DNA from: Rusavskia elegans
Lineage: Eukaryota > Ascomycota > Lecanoromycetes > Teloschistales > Teloschistaceae
Assembly (NCBI GenBank): GCA_011316305.1
Contig: SAUG01000100.1
Span: forward strand, 124,001 to 188,000
Direction: 5' to 3'
DNA: 64,000 bases
The notes beneath the pieces are model-generated. The model was not told where the DNA came from. It worked only from the letters and a program-made list of their open reading frames with translations, and did not search any database. Shown piece after piece: positions 35,234 through 48,857 of the stretch. Made by a program: the position numbers and the translations under genes. Position 1 is the stretch's first letter, and each line of letters starts with the position of its first letter.

Positions 35234-36177
35234 ATAATATAAATATATAAAAGAAAAAAGAAAATTTATTTATTATATAAAATAAATATTCGAATTTTAT
35301 AAAATTCATAGTTTATATATAAATATCGATTTAAAAATATATATATTATTCGATTTTTCAAATAATATTTAAAGTCTATAATAATTAATCTATAATTATA
35401 GTTTATATCTAATAAATTTTATTTTATTTTATCGTATTTCAATTTACTTTTTTTTATTGAAATTTGAAAATATATTATAATTATATATTTTAATAATTTC
35501 TAGTAATTTCTGTAAACTATAAATATTTATAGATTATATATTTTATTAATTAACTGGTTAATTTCATTAAATATTATATTTTTAAATTTTTTTCTTTTTT
35601 CGATTTTATAAATCTTTTATCTAAAATAGTTTTTATTTTCGATGAATTTTAATAATAGATATTCTAAAAATCTCGTTAATTTAATAACGATAAAACTTTT
35701 CCAATTAGAAAAATAAAAAAGATATTATAAATTTTTAATTCAATTAAAAAAATTAATTAGTAAATTTAAAAATCGATATATTTCGAATTTTAATATAAAT
35801 TTTTAAATCTAAAAATAAATAATTTTTATTATTTTAAATATTGATCTTTTATAAATAATAGCATTGAATTTTCTATTTTTTATTCCATTAATAGATTATT
35901 TATAATATATTATTAAATTAATTTTTTTAAAATATTACTATCATTTATATATATCGATTCGTATTTTTTCTATAAATATATTATCTTTTTATTTTTATCG
36001 ATATTTTCGTATTTTTTTTTCTTTATTTATAATATAAGTTTTATTAAATTTAGAAATTATATTAATTCTAAAATTTATATATATATCGTTGATATAATAT
36101 ATTTTATAATATTATAATTATAGTTTTTATAGATATATTCAATTTAAAATAAAAGTTTTATTTTATTTTTTTATTAC
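35234..36177. other. AT-rich, no gene
   Basis: Degenerate sequence between two SINE copies; no motif recognised. Confidence 0.4.
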
Positions 36178-36573
36178 GATCTGAATGGCGTAGTGGCAGA
36201 TTGTATAACTTGGAAGCCTAGCGGATTCAGCGCTTTTCGGAATTAAAATTCGAATACTTCGAAAACTAATTAATATTTAAATTTTTTCTATTTACTAAAT
36301 TTATTTTTATATAGAGTTTTTTATATAGGGAAACTATATAGTAGATTCTCTCGGCCTAGCCGTATCGATTCAATTTATTTAAATTAATAGAATTTAAATA
36401 GATTACGGTTTTTTTTATAGAGTTTTAATTTAAATCTAGTTGCTTCGAAAATTTTAAATAGATTTCGATTGAAATACTTGAATTTTTAAATAATTACGTA
36501 ATCTGATCGGTTAGTACCTCCAATATTAGATCGTAAGAAACTAAAATCAAAATCCGAATGATTAGACCGTATT
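36178..36573 (+). mobile_element. tRNA-derived SINE, copy B
   Basis: The only copy on the plus strand. The head ctgaatggcgtagtggcag has an A-box remnant, and the 3' end aaaatcaaaatccgaatga matches the complement of the other copies. More heavily mutated; no clear TSD. Confidence 0.7.
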
Positions 36574-37006
36574 CTTTTAATATTTCTAAATATATCTTTT
36601 AAAATAATATTCTAATAATCAATTCTGATATTTATTTTATCTATTTATATAAATGAATTAAAAATTAATTGAATGAATATTTATTTTTAGATAATAGTAA
36701 ATTTTTGATTAGAATTCGTTTAAAAAAGAAGAAATTCTATTATTGATAACTCTTTTAAAAATAATTCTATTATATTAAAATTTACAAATTATAAATTTAT
36801 AAATTTTTTGTTGTTAAAATGTTGATAATATAGAATGTACTACGCTATTTTAATAAATCGATCGACAATTACTAATAGTAATTTTAAAACGTTTTAAATA
36901 TAATAAATAGATAATAATCTAGTATAAAAGTTTATTATCATTTTTTTTAAAACGATATAAAATATAGAAATTTCTATAGATTTACATTATTTATTAGATA
37001 TATATT
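36574..37006. other. AT-rich, no gene
   Basis: Nothing recognised. Confidence 0.4.
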
Positions 37007-38039
37007 CCCTTATAGGGCTTCTATCCGGAGTTATAATTGAATTATTATATATATACGTTTTATTACCGTAGTTTTTATACGGCAACAATAGTTGTTGCTT
37101 GTATAGTAAAGAGTTTTCGTAGTTAAAAGCAGTCAATTAAAGTTTACAGCGTTGATCGTTTTTATTCTATTATATCCTCTATTTAATTACTATTTTTCCT
37201 CTATCCAGGATTTCTTTATACTACTTCGAAATATATACGATTATAAGCTACTAATATAGCTTTCAGAACTATTTACTAGGCGGTAATACTATCTTTTATC
37301 CTTATTATTTTATCTTCGTCTATAGTCGTACCCGAATCTAGACGGCCTGCTAACCTATCTAGATATTCGACGACTGCTAGTTTAATTACTAGCTTAACTA
37401 CTAGCTTAGATTTCTGCTCGAATTCTAGTAAGATAAAGGCTCCTACTAGAAGTCTAATATAGTTACTAAAATTATATAGCTCCGGCGGATTTAAAATATA
37501 AAGCTTTAATATCGTATTTAGAATTACTAGATCCTAGGATTCGAAGTTCGTTATAGTAGGCGGACTAGCGAGGACTCGGTCGACGTAATCGAATAGTTCG
37601 AATTCGGCGGTTTTAAGCTCTATTTCTTTAAATTAGAAAGATATAATCGTAGTTATAGTATTAGTAGAGGTTTTGTATATATTAGCCTGCAGCCTAGACT
37701 ATTGCGAAAGATACGTACGTTAGATACGATAGTATAAATCAAGTTAGTCCGTAGTAGTTACGTAAAAGTACTGGTAAAAGAAAACGAAAAAAAAAACGAC
37801 TATAAAGTATATATATATACGAAAATTCTACTATATTATATATTAATCAAATTATAGAAATATATACTACGAATATATTACGGAATAGATTAGAATTAAC
37901 TTTATATAATTTTTTAATTTACGTTAATTAGACTAAAGTACTAGTTTTTATACCGTATATCTATCGCTAGCGTACTAATACTAAAGTGAATTACTTACGA
38001 AACCGACGGTTGATCGGATACTAAAAAAAATTAAAATAA
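37007..38039 (+). mobile_element. Unclassified retroposon, family R, copy b
   Basis: Collinear over about 1 kb with 52,344-53,374, differing mainly by C/T and G/A. It starts cccttatagggcttctatcc (the RIP-mutated hairpin end) and ends in the A-rich tail actaaaaaaaattaaaataa. Antisense, the protein-like frame seen in copy d is recognisable at about 37,620-37,230. The TSD is not clear. Confidence 0.7.
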
Positions 38040-38384
38040 TAGATATTATATATTTTTATTAGATTTTTATTATAATTAAATTGAGCTAACTAGTTATATC
38101 TAAAATAAATAAACTATATAATCTTTTTATATCTAGAATATCTAATATAAATATAATTCTAATCTATTAGTAATAATTTAATATATAGTATTTTATATTT
38201 AAATATATATAGAAACTTTTTATATAAAAAAAAATCTAATTTTATTTCTATATTTTTTAATTTTACTTTTTTTTCGATTTATATTAAATAATCGATATAT
38301 ATTTTTATATATCGGCGTTTCGATTTCAAAACAAATTAAATATATTATATTTTTAAAATTCGATTTTATTATAAATAGTTTTAG
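38040..38384. other. AT-rich, no gene
   Basis: Nothing recognised. Confidence 0.4.
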
Positions 38385-38389
38385 TAATA

Positions 38390-38799
38390 TATTACGTCCA
38401 CGATTCCACAGAGATTCTCTAAAAAGATTAGTTAAATAAGCGAGCCTAATTATCTATAGCCGCCTATAGCCGCTATAGTCGCCCCTCCTAATAGAATTCT
38501 TAGTAGACGGCTATCTATCGGCTTTTACGGCTACTTTTACTATATATATCGCTTATTACTTCTATAAAAAATTTCTCTCGTTAGTCGTTAATATAATTAT
38601 TAAATACGTCTCTACTATTTTCTTTTTAATTACCTCGTAATAAAGATACCTTATAATATCGTAACCGTACCTCTACGGTTATATAGGATTAATTATAATA
38701 ATCTATACTAGAATTCCTTTACTATTTAATAGCTCGGACTACGTCTATAGCTATAGCTAGGCTCGAGTATAACGCCCTCTAATATATAGGGATATTATA
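38390..38799 (+). repeat. 5' LTR of G1 (38-kb copy)
   Basis: Starts tattacgtcc, ends gatattata; TG..CA termini presumably turned into TA..TA by RIP. Confidence 0.9.
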
Positions 38800-41700
38800 C
38801 TTTAATAACTCCGGAAAATAGATAAAAATCGGATTTTTATCTAGCTAATATTATTTAAATAACCTATAGAGGCTTTAGTTAACTTAAAAGCTATTCGGAA
38901 TATTATATTAAAAGAATATATAAAAAGGATTAACGTTTCTTTAACTAGAAAAACGGAACCTTATTTAATAAAAACTATTAATAAAATAGAGTTCGTTAGA
39001 GTTAAATATTAGACTAAACTTCTATAGATACGAAATAATAGATATAAAAAAAAGATTATTTTCGATATTATAAAAATATAAAGAGATATATATTTAGGTA
39101 TCCTATAGTTTATATTATAGAATCTAGAAATAGTTTAGAAAACGATACGGGTAAAAATAGGAAACTACCTTTTTAGTATATTTAAAAGGCTGGCCGAAAT
39201 ATAGAAGATATATAATATCTTTATTCGGAAAAAGTAGACTAGAAAGGAATTAGCTATTATAGACGAAGTTCTATAACTTTTTAAGAAATTCTAGAATATA
39301 TTAAAAAAACCGGAAGGAAGATTATTCTTACCGGCTTATATCTAGAAAAACTACGAAATTATTATAATAGACCCGGAAAAGTTAAAAGCTAGGCTAATTT
39401 ATAGATTAAATAATAATTAGTCGAAAGTATTAAGATAATATATTAATTATAACTTTAAAAGAAGATATATATAATATTTTAAATTAAAAATAGAATAACC
39501 GGTTATATTTATATCGATTTTAGAAAACTTAATATAGTAATATAAAAAGATCAATACCTACTTTCGCTTCTAGCTAATTTAAAGAGCAGGATTAAAAAAG
39601 CTAAATTTTTTATAAAATTTAATTTAAAAGATATATTTAATCTATTCCGGATTAAATACGGAGACGAGTAGAAAACTACGTTTAGAATAAAATATAGATT
39701 ATTCGAATATTTAGTTATATCTTTTAGATTAATAAATATACCGGTAACTCTATAACGTACAGTTAATAAAGTATTATATAACTATTTTAATTTCTTTATA
39801 AAAGTATATATAGACGATATACTAAGTTTTTCTAAAATAAAAGAAAAATATATATAATATATTCTTAAAATATTATAAAGATTCTAAGAATATAATTTTA
39901 AAATTAAAAAAGAAAAATTAGAATTCTATAAATAAAAGGTTATATTTCTAGAATACGTAATTAAACCTAAAAATATTATTATAGAAGTAAATAAATTATA
40001 AATAATACCAAAATAGCCGGTACTAAAAAATAAAAAGGATATTTAAAATTTCTTTAGCTTTACCGGATTTTACTAAAATATAATAGGAGAATATACTAAA
40101 AAGATAATTCCGTTTATAGATTTACTTCGGAACGATATACCTTTCTAGTAGATATATATCTAAAATAAAGCGTTTAAAAAATTTAAATAAAGTTTCGCGT
40201 CCGAAAAAGCTTTAGTAATTTTCGATTCTAAAGAATAAATTATCCTATATATAGATACTTTAGACCGGGCGATAGGATCGTATATTTTCTAGAAAGAAAA
40301 ACTACTTAGATACTATTCTAGAAAGTTAATACTAGCGGAAGTCAACTATATAATAATAGATAAAGAAATATTAGTAATTATTATAAATCTTATATACTGG
40401 AAAATATATATAAACGGAACTAATAAAAAAGTAGTAGTATATACTAACTATAAAAATCTTCTATCTTTATTAGTTAATAAAGAATTTAACTAACGATAAA
40501 TAAAGTAGGTAGAAGAAATAACCTACTACGATTTCGAAATAAAATATATTAAAGGTACCGATAATACTATAGCGGATACCTTAAATAAAAGAATAGATTA
40601 TAAAGCTATTAAAAAAATATCTAGACCTTTTCTAAAAAGAGTAGGAAATATTTTTAAAAGAGCCGAAACTTCGGAAAAAATAAATAATATTATCCGATAG
40701 ATATATAATCCTAGGATAGCTAGATACTAAAATATTATAAAAATACTAAAAAGAATTTAAAAAAAAACCAATCTACTAATACTTAAAAAATATATCGAAG
40801 AATTTATTAAAAACTGCCCGGAATATATATTAGTAAAGAAAAGTCGTTAGAAACTAGTAGGCAAATTTTAACTAACGTAAATATCTAGTATACCTTATTA
40901 ATAAATCGTATTAAACTTTATTATAGAACTACTAGAGTCGGTTAATCTATATATATAAATATTATATAATATAATAGTAATAATTATTAATAAACTTATA
41001 AAGTACGTTAGGTTCGTACTATATAAAATAACAATAATAGTAGAATAACTAACCTTCCTATTACTACGAACAGTATTCTATAAAAATAAAATTTCGGAAA
41101 AGATTATTTCCGATAGAAATAAGCTATTTATTTTAAACTTTATAAAAGGATTAATAAAAGAAATAGGAACGGAATAGACTATATTAATATTATTTTACCC
41201 GTAAACGGACGGATAAATAGAAAGGATAAATTAAATATTAGAAATCTACCTCCGAATTTATTATTCGGATAAAGGAAAGGATTAGATCTAACTTCTACCG
41301 ATAGTATAGATAGCTATTAATTCGTTATATAATAAAGATATTAAGATAACGCCCGATAAATTACTTTATAGTAAGAATATCCGGAAGGAAATTTATTTAG
41401 ATATAAAAAACCCGGCAGTATAGTTATTTATTAATAGAATAAAAGATAACTAGGATAAAGTAAAGGTAAGAATCTAAAAGGTAAAGAGAAAAGTTAAATA
41501 AAAAGTAGATAAGTCGAGAAAATACTATAATATCGAAAAGAGAGATAAAATATTACTTTCGAAAAAAAACTTAATAGATAGAAAACTCGATAAACTATAT
41601 ATAGGAGCTTTTAAAATTTATAATATTAACGGAATAATAATATATCTAAAACTTCTATCGACCGGAATCTTCTCTAAATTCTATATAGGATTACTAAAAA

Positions 41701-41918
41701 AACTACTAGAACGCGTTCTATTAGTAAAAGATTAGTACTACTAGGAGCGTAAAAAATATAAAATTAAAAAAATAATAGATAAAAGAAAAGAAATAGATAA
41801 GTTTTTAATAAAGTAGAAAGGGTTCCCCGACGAAAAAAATATTTAGGAACCGAGGAAATACTTTAAAAACGCCTAGAAGGCCTTAAAAAGATTTAGAAAA
41901 GTAATATAGGAGGGGCCG

Positions 41919-42328
41919 TATTATAACTACGACTCTATAGAGGTTCTCTAGAAAGATTAGTTAGGTAAGCGAGCCTAATTATCTATAGCCGCCTATAGTT
42001 ACTATAGCCGCCTTTTTTAATAGGACTTTTAATAAACGGCTATCTATCGGCCTTTATAGTTACTTTTACTATATATATCGCTTATTATTCCTATAGATAG
42101 TTTCTCTCGTTAGTCGTTAATATAATTATTAAATATATCTCTACTATTCTCTTTTTAATTACTTTATAATAAAGATACCTCGTAATATTATAACCGTACC
42201 TCTGCGGCTATATAGGATTAGTTATAATAATCTATATTAGAATTCCCTTACTATTTAATAGCTCGGACTACGTCTACGGCTGTAGCTAGGCTCGAGCGTA
42301 ACGCCTTCTGATATATAGGGACGTTATA
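41919..42328 (+). repeat. 3' LTR of G1 (38-kb copy)
   Basis: 410 bases collinear with 38,390-38,799; ends ggacgttata. Confidence 0.9.
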
Positions 42329-42333
42329 TAATA

Positions 42334-42829
42334 GTGGTTTAATATCTTTTTAATTAAGAATATTTAATCTATAGTATTTATTTCTAATAATTGAAATAGT
42401 TTTAATATTATATCTTTTATCGAAAATAGTTATTACTAATCTATTATTACTATATCGACGGTATATTATATTTGGAAATAATTTCGATAAATAATATATA
42501 TCGCGAGTTTTTTTTTTAAATATAAAATTAATTCTATTAAATCTAGTATTTTTAAACTTTATTTAAATTTTTTAAACAATTTAGTTATATATTTATATAA
42601 ATTATAATTAATACGAATCTTTTATATAAAACGCGTTTAAATATTAAATTTTAATTTAATAATATTTAATTTGTTTTTTTTAAATAAAATACTATTTAGA
42701 ATCAAAAATATTAAGATTCTTTTAATCTAGCTCTTTCGATAATAAATAACTCGATTTTTTTTTAAATAAAAAAGGGTTTAAAATTTCTAGTATTAAATTT
42801 AATATATATATATAATATAATTATTTCGT
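42334..42829. other. AT-rich, no gene
   Basis: Nothing recognised. Confidence 0.4.
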
Positions 42830-43222
42830 ATTTTAAATTTTAAATTATTTATAATTTAAGACTAAAAATACTAACCGATTAAAAATTTACACTATATAAT
42901 TATTTAAAATTTTATTTATTTAAAACTTTCGAAAAAATTAAATCTAGACTAAATTTTATAGGGAGAAACTTTTATCTATTTGATTTTTAGATTTAAGTTT
43001 AAATCGATCGATTTCTATATTTATATAACGATCTATTATATAATTCTTCCATATAAAAACTTTATATAAAAACCGATTTATTTAATAAAATAAATTTAAA
43101 TATTAGTTAGTTTTCGAAAGGTTCGAACCTCCGATCTATCGGATTTAATTCTATTAATTCCGAAAAGTATTAAATCTATTAGATTTCTAGATTATATAGT
43201 TTTACCACTACGCTATCTAGAT
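42830..43222 (-). mobile_element. tRNA-derived SINE, copy C (strongly degraded)
   Basis: The head at the right end (ttcgaaaggttcgaacctcc.., then ..accactacgctat) and the body match copies D-F. The left boundary is approximate. Confidence 0.65.
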
Positions 43223-44823
43223 TATTTAATTTATTATTATTAAATAAATAATTCTTTTATCTTAAAGTTACTAGAATATTAGATATATAACTAACTTTAT
43301 AATATATTAATTTATATCTAGAAAATAACTATTGAAAATATTTCTACTATTATTGTAAATCTAATATACTAGTAATATATATTATATTTTCGCTTTTTCC
43401 AATTATAACTTTTTATTTTAGTTTTTTTTTTAATTTTTAGAAAAAAAAAGAATTATTTAATTGATTATTATAAAAATAACATTTATAGTAATCGATTTAA
43501 AATAGATATAAATTATAATTAAAAATATTTCATTTTTTTTATGAAAATTCTAGCTAATTTCTTTCTAGATTTTTGTTAAAAATCTATAAATAGTATAAAA
43601 GTAAAAATATTTAATAAAAAGTTTTTTTATATTATATTTTTGAATCTTTAATTTTAAAATTTTCTAATGATTATAGAAATAATTAGTTTTAGTTTAAAAG
43701 AATTGAAAATTATATATATATTTTTTAGTATATTATTAAAAAGTTTTAGTTATTATTAAATAATAATATTTAACTATATATTAATTTTATTAGCGTTTTT
43801 AATAATATTATATTATATTGTTTAATCGATAATAGTATTAGTAAACTTTAATTAATATTTTCTAGGCTCGCGTATATTACTACGCGTTATTTATTTTTCT
43901 AAAAGATATCTTTACTATTAACTAATCCCGATAATTCGGATTAATTAAAATTATAAAAACGATATTTTATATAAAAGACTATAGAATAGATAGATATTAA
44001 AAAAATATCTATTAAATAATAGAATTAGCTAATAGAAAAGAAAAATTTTTTCGTATAGAATTTTGACTCTATTAAATCTTCTAGCTACTAGCGCGTTTAA
44101 TTTCCGAAAAAGTTAGTAGCCGCCTCGTAGTATAGTAAATCCTTCCGGCCTTATAGCTATTTAGCTAAAAAAAACTGTTTTTATTTTAAAAAAAAACCGT
44201 CTAGTCTAAATCAATTTAAAGAACCGAAGGAAAACTATAAATAAAATTATTAATTAAAGATTTATTTTCGCGAGTTATAAAATTTTTAATAATATTCTTT
44301 TCAATTATTTTTTATTATTTTTTATTATTTTTTTTAATTTTCTATCAAAAAGAAATCGATTAATATAATAGCTAAAAATCTAGTAAAAGAAATAATATAT
44401 CGTTTTATAGAAATAGAAAAAAAACTAGAAATAAAAGTTAAAGCTAGAACTAGAATTGAAATCGGTATAAAAGATAAATAAATAAATTAGAATTTAGTAA
44501 AAATTAATATTAGCTATAAATTCATTATTTAAAAAAGTTGTAATTATTGTCTATTTTAGTAAAATATGGATAGAAGTTTAGTAAAGCGTTGAAAACCGCG
44601 TAAATAATAAAAGTAATAAGGTTAAAAAAATTAAAATTAAATATATATTCTATTTTTATCTATTAATATATAATTACGATTTAATTGTATAAAACCGTAG
44701 TTATTTTTCCATAAAATAATAATTAAAATAACTAGAAATATAATCTATTAATTAAAAACTTAGTACTATTTACTGATTTCGAATTTTTTATTGAAAATTT
44801 CGAAAAAATAAATAGCGTTATCT
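43223..44823. other. AT-rich, no gene
   Basis: Degenerate. A less mutated block at about 44,070-44,260 may be a buried coding remnant, but I cannot assign it. Confidence 0.35.
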
Positions 44824-45239
44824 ATACGGTTTAATTATTCGGATTTTTTATTTTAGTTTTTGATATTGGTAATACTAATGGATTAGATTTTATAATTATT
44901 TAAAATTTAAATAATTTATCGAAAATATATTTAGAATTTCAAAAAAAAATTAGATTTAAACTAAAATCTTTTCAGAGAAACTGTAATCCATTTAATATTA
45001 TTAATTTAATTCCAAATCGATTGATCTATTTAGTTACGATATAATCTACTATATAAAAACTCATTATAAAAACTCTATATAAAAATCGACATTAATTAAT
45101 AGAAAAAACTTAAATATTTATTAGTTTTCGAAAGATTCGAATCTCCGATCTATCGGAATTAATTCCGCTAATTCCGAAAAACGCTGGATTTGTTAAATTA
45201 CCAAGTTACGTAGTTTTTACTACTGCGCTACCCAAACCT
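44824..45239 (-). mobile_element. tRNA-derived SINE, copy D
   Basis: Head at the right end with ..actactgcgctaccc (A-box complement) and gattcgaatc (B-box complement). Only about 90 bases separate it from copy E, in the same orientation. Confidence 0.75.
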
Positions 45240-45331
45240 CTAAATATTTTACTGCTATCATTTTATCTATTTTATTAAATCCGAATAACTTTTTATAATA
45301 AAAAATTATTATATTTCTATAATATATATAT

Positions 45332-45763
45332 ATACGATTTAATTATTCGGATTTTGATTTTAATCTTTTACGATTTAATACTAGAAGCGCTAAACCGATC
45401 AAATTACGTATTTATTAATATTTAAATATTTTACCGCGAATCTAATTCAGAATTCTCGAAGAAATTAAATTTAAACTAAAACCTAGAGAAAAACCGTGGT
45501 CTATTTAATTTTAATTAATTTAATTTACCTCGATTAGGAACGGCTAGGCCGAGATAATCTTTTAAATATTTCTTTTATATAATTTCTATATAAATTCTAT
45601 ATAAAAATCGATTTAGTCGATTAGAAAAAATTTAAATATTAGGTTAGCCTTCGAGGGATTCGAATCCTCGACTCGCCGGATTTAACTCCGCTAACTCCGA
45701 AATCGAGCGCTGGATCCGTTAGGCCGCCAGGTCACGCAGCGTTGCTACTGCGCCATTCAGGCT
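45332..45763 (-). mobile_element. tRNA-derived SINE, copy E (well preserved head)
   Basis: Reverse-complemented, the head reads gcctgaatggcgcagtagca and continues to a B-box-like ggattcgaatcc. The body carries the shared cggctaggccgag and, near the 3' end, aaaatccgaataatt blocks. No exact TSD found. Confidence 0.82.
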
Positions 45764-47884
45764 TTTTATAATTTACATTATCTAATTTTTTCCCTTTTAT
45801 ATACTATTTATCTATTTTTTAATCTTTTTAACACTTTTTACCGGATTTTTTGTTAACGTCAAACGCGTTATATAAACTTTGAAAAAATAATTAAAACGTT
45901 TAAAAACGAAATTTGCCGTCTAGTCGCTATAGCGTTACTAGCGTATTAGATTTCGATCTTTTTCTATTTTTTTCTTTCCTTTATAAATAGACTATATTCT
46001 ATTCTTTCTGGAAAATAAATTAGTTTTATAATTTATCTATCGTCTAGTTTCTAATCGTATATTATTAAAAAAATACTACCGCTTTTATAATTTTGATTTA
46101 TTATTTCAAAAATTGTTAGCTCGATATATATTATTTATAAAATAACTATATCGCCGTTAATATATGGTATTTATATTAGTTATAACTATAGAAAGTCACT
46201 TTAAATAGATCTATTCTATATTAAAACTTGATTAACTATATATAATAATATTTTTTACAATCTATAAATTATAGATATTATAAACTAGTCTAATAATCTA
46301 TTTATTTTATCGATATCCGCTGAAAAAAAACCTCGGATTATTTTCTATTATTTAGAAAAATTAATCGAAATCTAGTAATAACCTCGTTACTAGTATATTA
46401 GATAACTATATTATTACCGACAACTAAAGCTATTAATAATAGCTATTTAAAAAATTGTCGAACGGATAGTCTAATAGAAATACTTTTTTAAAGATTTTTA
46501 TTTCTAGAAATTTAACTAATTCGAATTAACTTTCTATTAATAGTAAAAATCTAAATAATACGAATGATAAAAATAATAGTACCGATTTCGATAAAAATAA
46601 TAAAAACCTTCGAGTTTTAGAAAATTAAATAGTAGTAAAAAAAGAATCTATTTAAATATTTTTTTTAAATAGAAATCTTCTATATAAAAACTCCGAATTA
46701 TATTTTAAATAGTAAATGTTCTCTTTTAGGCTAGTTACTAGATATTCGCGAATACCGTAAACTTTATTAAAGTTTAAAATTAGAGAACCAAGAAAATAAA
46801 AAATAAAAAATATATTGAAAAAATATTAAAAATAGATTAAAATTTATATAAAAACTAGTTTTATAAATCTAATATTTTATAGATTCGATAAATTTTGAAC
46901 TTTATTAGAAATAAAAAGTTAAACTATTAGCTAGAATAATATCAGTCCTTAATTAATAAAGATATCTTTAACGAATTATAAAACAAATATACTAATTTAC
47001 TATTTATTTTATATTACTAGTTTCAAATTTTATAAATCAAATACCGCGGCGAAAGATATTTATAGAACGTAAAATAAAAATAAAAATATTTTAAATATCT
47101 ATAATTTTCTTATATTATTAAAAACCTAGTTATTTTTTTTATTTGATAAATAGTATTCGATTTTCTTTTTAAATTTATCGAAATCTGTAATATATTATAT
47201 ATTTCTTGATATTAAAATGATAGATAATAGATTATAATAATTAGATAGTTAAAGCTATTCGATGGATATATATAAATAAAGTAATATTATATTATAATTA
47301 ATAGAAGAGGTATTTATAATATTAATAATAAATACTTCGATGAATAAAAATAAAATGATAGATTTTATATTTATTGTATTTATATTAATATAGATTATTA
47401 GTTTAAAAATCATTTCTAGAACCAAAATTAAAGTTAAAATAATAAAAAGATAAATAGCTTTAATAGTAATAGTAATAGATATTTTAAAAAGCCTATAGTC
47501 AATAGAATAAAAAGTAATCATAATAATATTAACTAGTTAAAAAACTAAAAAAACTATTTATATTTTTGAAAATAGTTTAAAATTATCAAGTCAAATTATA
47601 AATCGATTTTCTAATAAAAATATTCACTATATTATTATCAAAGAAATATAGTAGAACCATATTACTTCTAGTTTCTAGAATTAAACTTCTTAATTGATTT
47701 TATTCTATAATCGTTTTCTATTTAATATTCATTATATTTTTATCAGCGATTTCGATTTTGAATTCACGGCTGCAAGGCGGCTATACGAATAAACCGCGCG
47801 ATAACGGAATTTATAATAATTCGAGTATATCTAAATCGACTATAGTTATATATTGTAAAAAATCGAGTTTTTTTAAAATAAAAT
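45764..47884. other. AT-rich, no gene; inverted repeat partner at 45,890-45,985
   Basis: Degenerate. It contains the inverted copy of the 20,777-20,870 block. An 88-codon minus frame at 47,521-47,255 consists almost only of Ile/Leu/Tyr/Asn/Lys and is a product of base composition. Confidence 0.45.
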
Positions 47885-47898
47885 ATAGATATAATATT

Positions 47899-48843
47899 TT
47901 CTTTTAGAAGATTTCTATCTGGGATTATATTGAGTTTATATATATATATATATATTCTATTCACGTTATATACGGCAAAGATTATTGCATTTTACGTATA
48001 AAGAAATTTTTATAGCCAAAGGTATATTCGTCAGGCAAGGTTTATAGCGTAGTTAATTACTTCTATTTAACTATTTCTTTTTTATTCGATTACGAATTTT
48101 CTATTATATTTAAATACTATATATTCCTTCCTCGACGTTATATATAATTATCAGCTTCTAATATTTCCGCTATATCTACCTGCTATACTATAAAATACTT
48201 ATCTACGTCCGTCGCCTCGGCTATATTTATTATATAACCCGTATCTAAACGCTCCGTTAAACTATTAAAGTACTTTTTAAGCGCGTAGTTTTAAGAAAAT
48301 CGCTAGCTATAGAGTCGCTAGCTAGTACGCTGGCTACTACGGCTAGAAGCTTTACCCGGTTAATTAGATTAAAAGGGGGTAGGAAAGTCAGATAGCGCGT
48401 TTTAAAGATAGTAAAAAAAGAGATCTTTATCGAAGTCGGAATAGATTACTCTAGCTATAATAAAATAGTCGACGACCGCGCGGGTAGATATAGTTATTAC
48501 GGATATAGAAAGGTACTACCGTCTGATTTAGTTATAATATAGCTGTTACGGGAGTATATACGTACGTAAAGGGTTTTAGGCTTATATTACTAGTAAAAGA
48601 AAAAGAAGTAATAACTGCGAGGTATATTTATCTGTAAAAATTTCTATATTAAGTTATCGGTAGGAAAATACATTATATTACTAAGTAAATTTAAATTCAA
48701 ATTCTATAGAATCGTTATTTACGTTATCTAAACTAGGATATAAATTCTACTACCGTATATTTAATACTGATATACCAACGCTTGATTTACTTACCGAATT
48801 CCTGATTTACCGAATATCAAAACTAAAATAAATAACTAAATAA
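47899..48843 (+). mobile_element. Unclassified retroposon, family R, copy c
   Basis: 945 bases flanked by a 14-bp TSD atagatataatatt (47,885-47,898 and 48,844-48,857). It begins cttttagaagatttctatct, corresponding to the hairpin end of copy d, and ends in an A-rich tail (aaaactaaaataaataacta..). Antisense, the frame contains KKYFNSLTERLDTGYIINIA near 48,275-48,215. It has diverged from copies b/d well beyond RIP. Confidence 0.78.
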
Positions 48844-48857
48844 ATAGATATAATATT

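Larger units (their letters stand above)
38390..42328 (+). mobile_element. Ty3/gypsy chromovirus, family G1, copy lacking gag, RIP-degraded
   Basis: LTRs at 38,390-38,799 and 41,919-42,328 (410 bases each) are flanked by the 5-bp TSD taata (38,385-38,389 and 42,329-42,333). Within the 3.1-kb interior, conceptual translation shows: RT (FRLINIPVTL region, then YIDDILSFSK at 39,804-39,837); RNase H (about 40,200-40,600; YYSRKLILAEVNY, KGTDNTIADTL); the integrase core (about 41,090-41,400; ISDRNKLF, FYP*TDG); and a C-terminal chromodomain (about 41,755-41,900; KKIIDKRKEIDKFLIK*KGF, with both family Trp as TAG). Gag and protease are missing just inside the 5' LTR, so this is an internally deleted copy. 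Confidence 0.92.

Noticed and set aside
45645..45763. Functional tRNA gene
   Set aside because: The tRNA-like stretch is joined to a roughly 310-base body that is repeated in five other places. The distance between A and B boxes is too long, and stem pairs are broken, so it is a SINE head.
47255..47521. 88-residue membrane-like protein
   Set aside because: Made almost only of Ile, Leu, Tyr, Asn and Lys from A/T-only codons; expected by chance in DNA of this composition.
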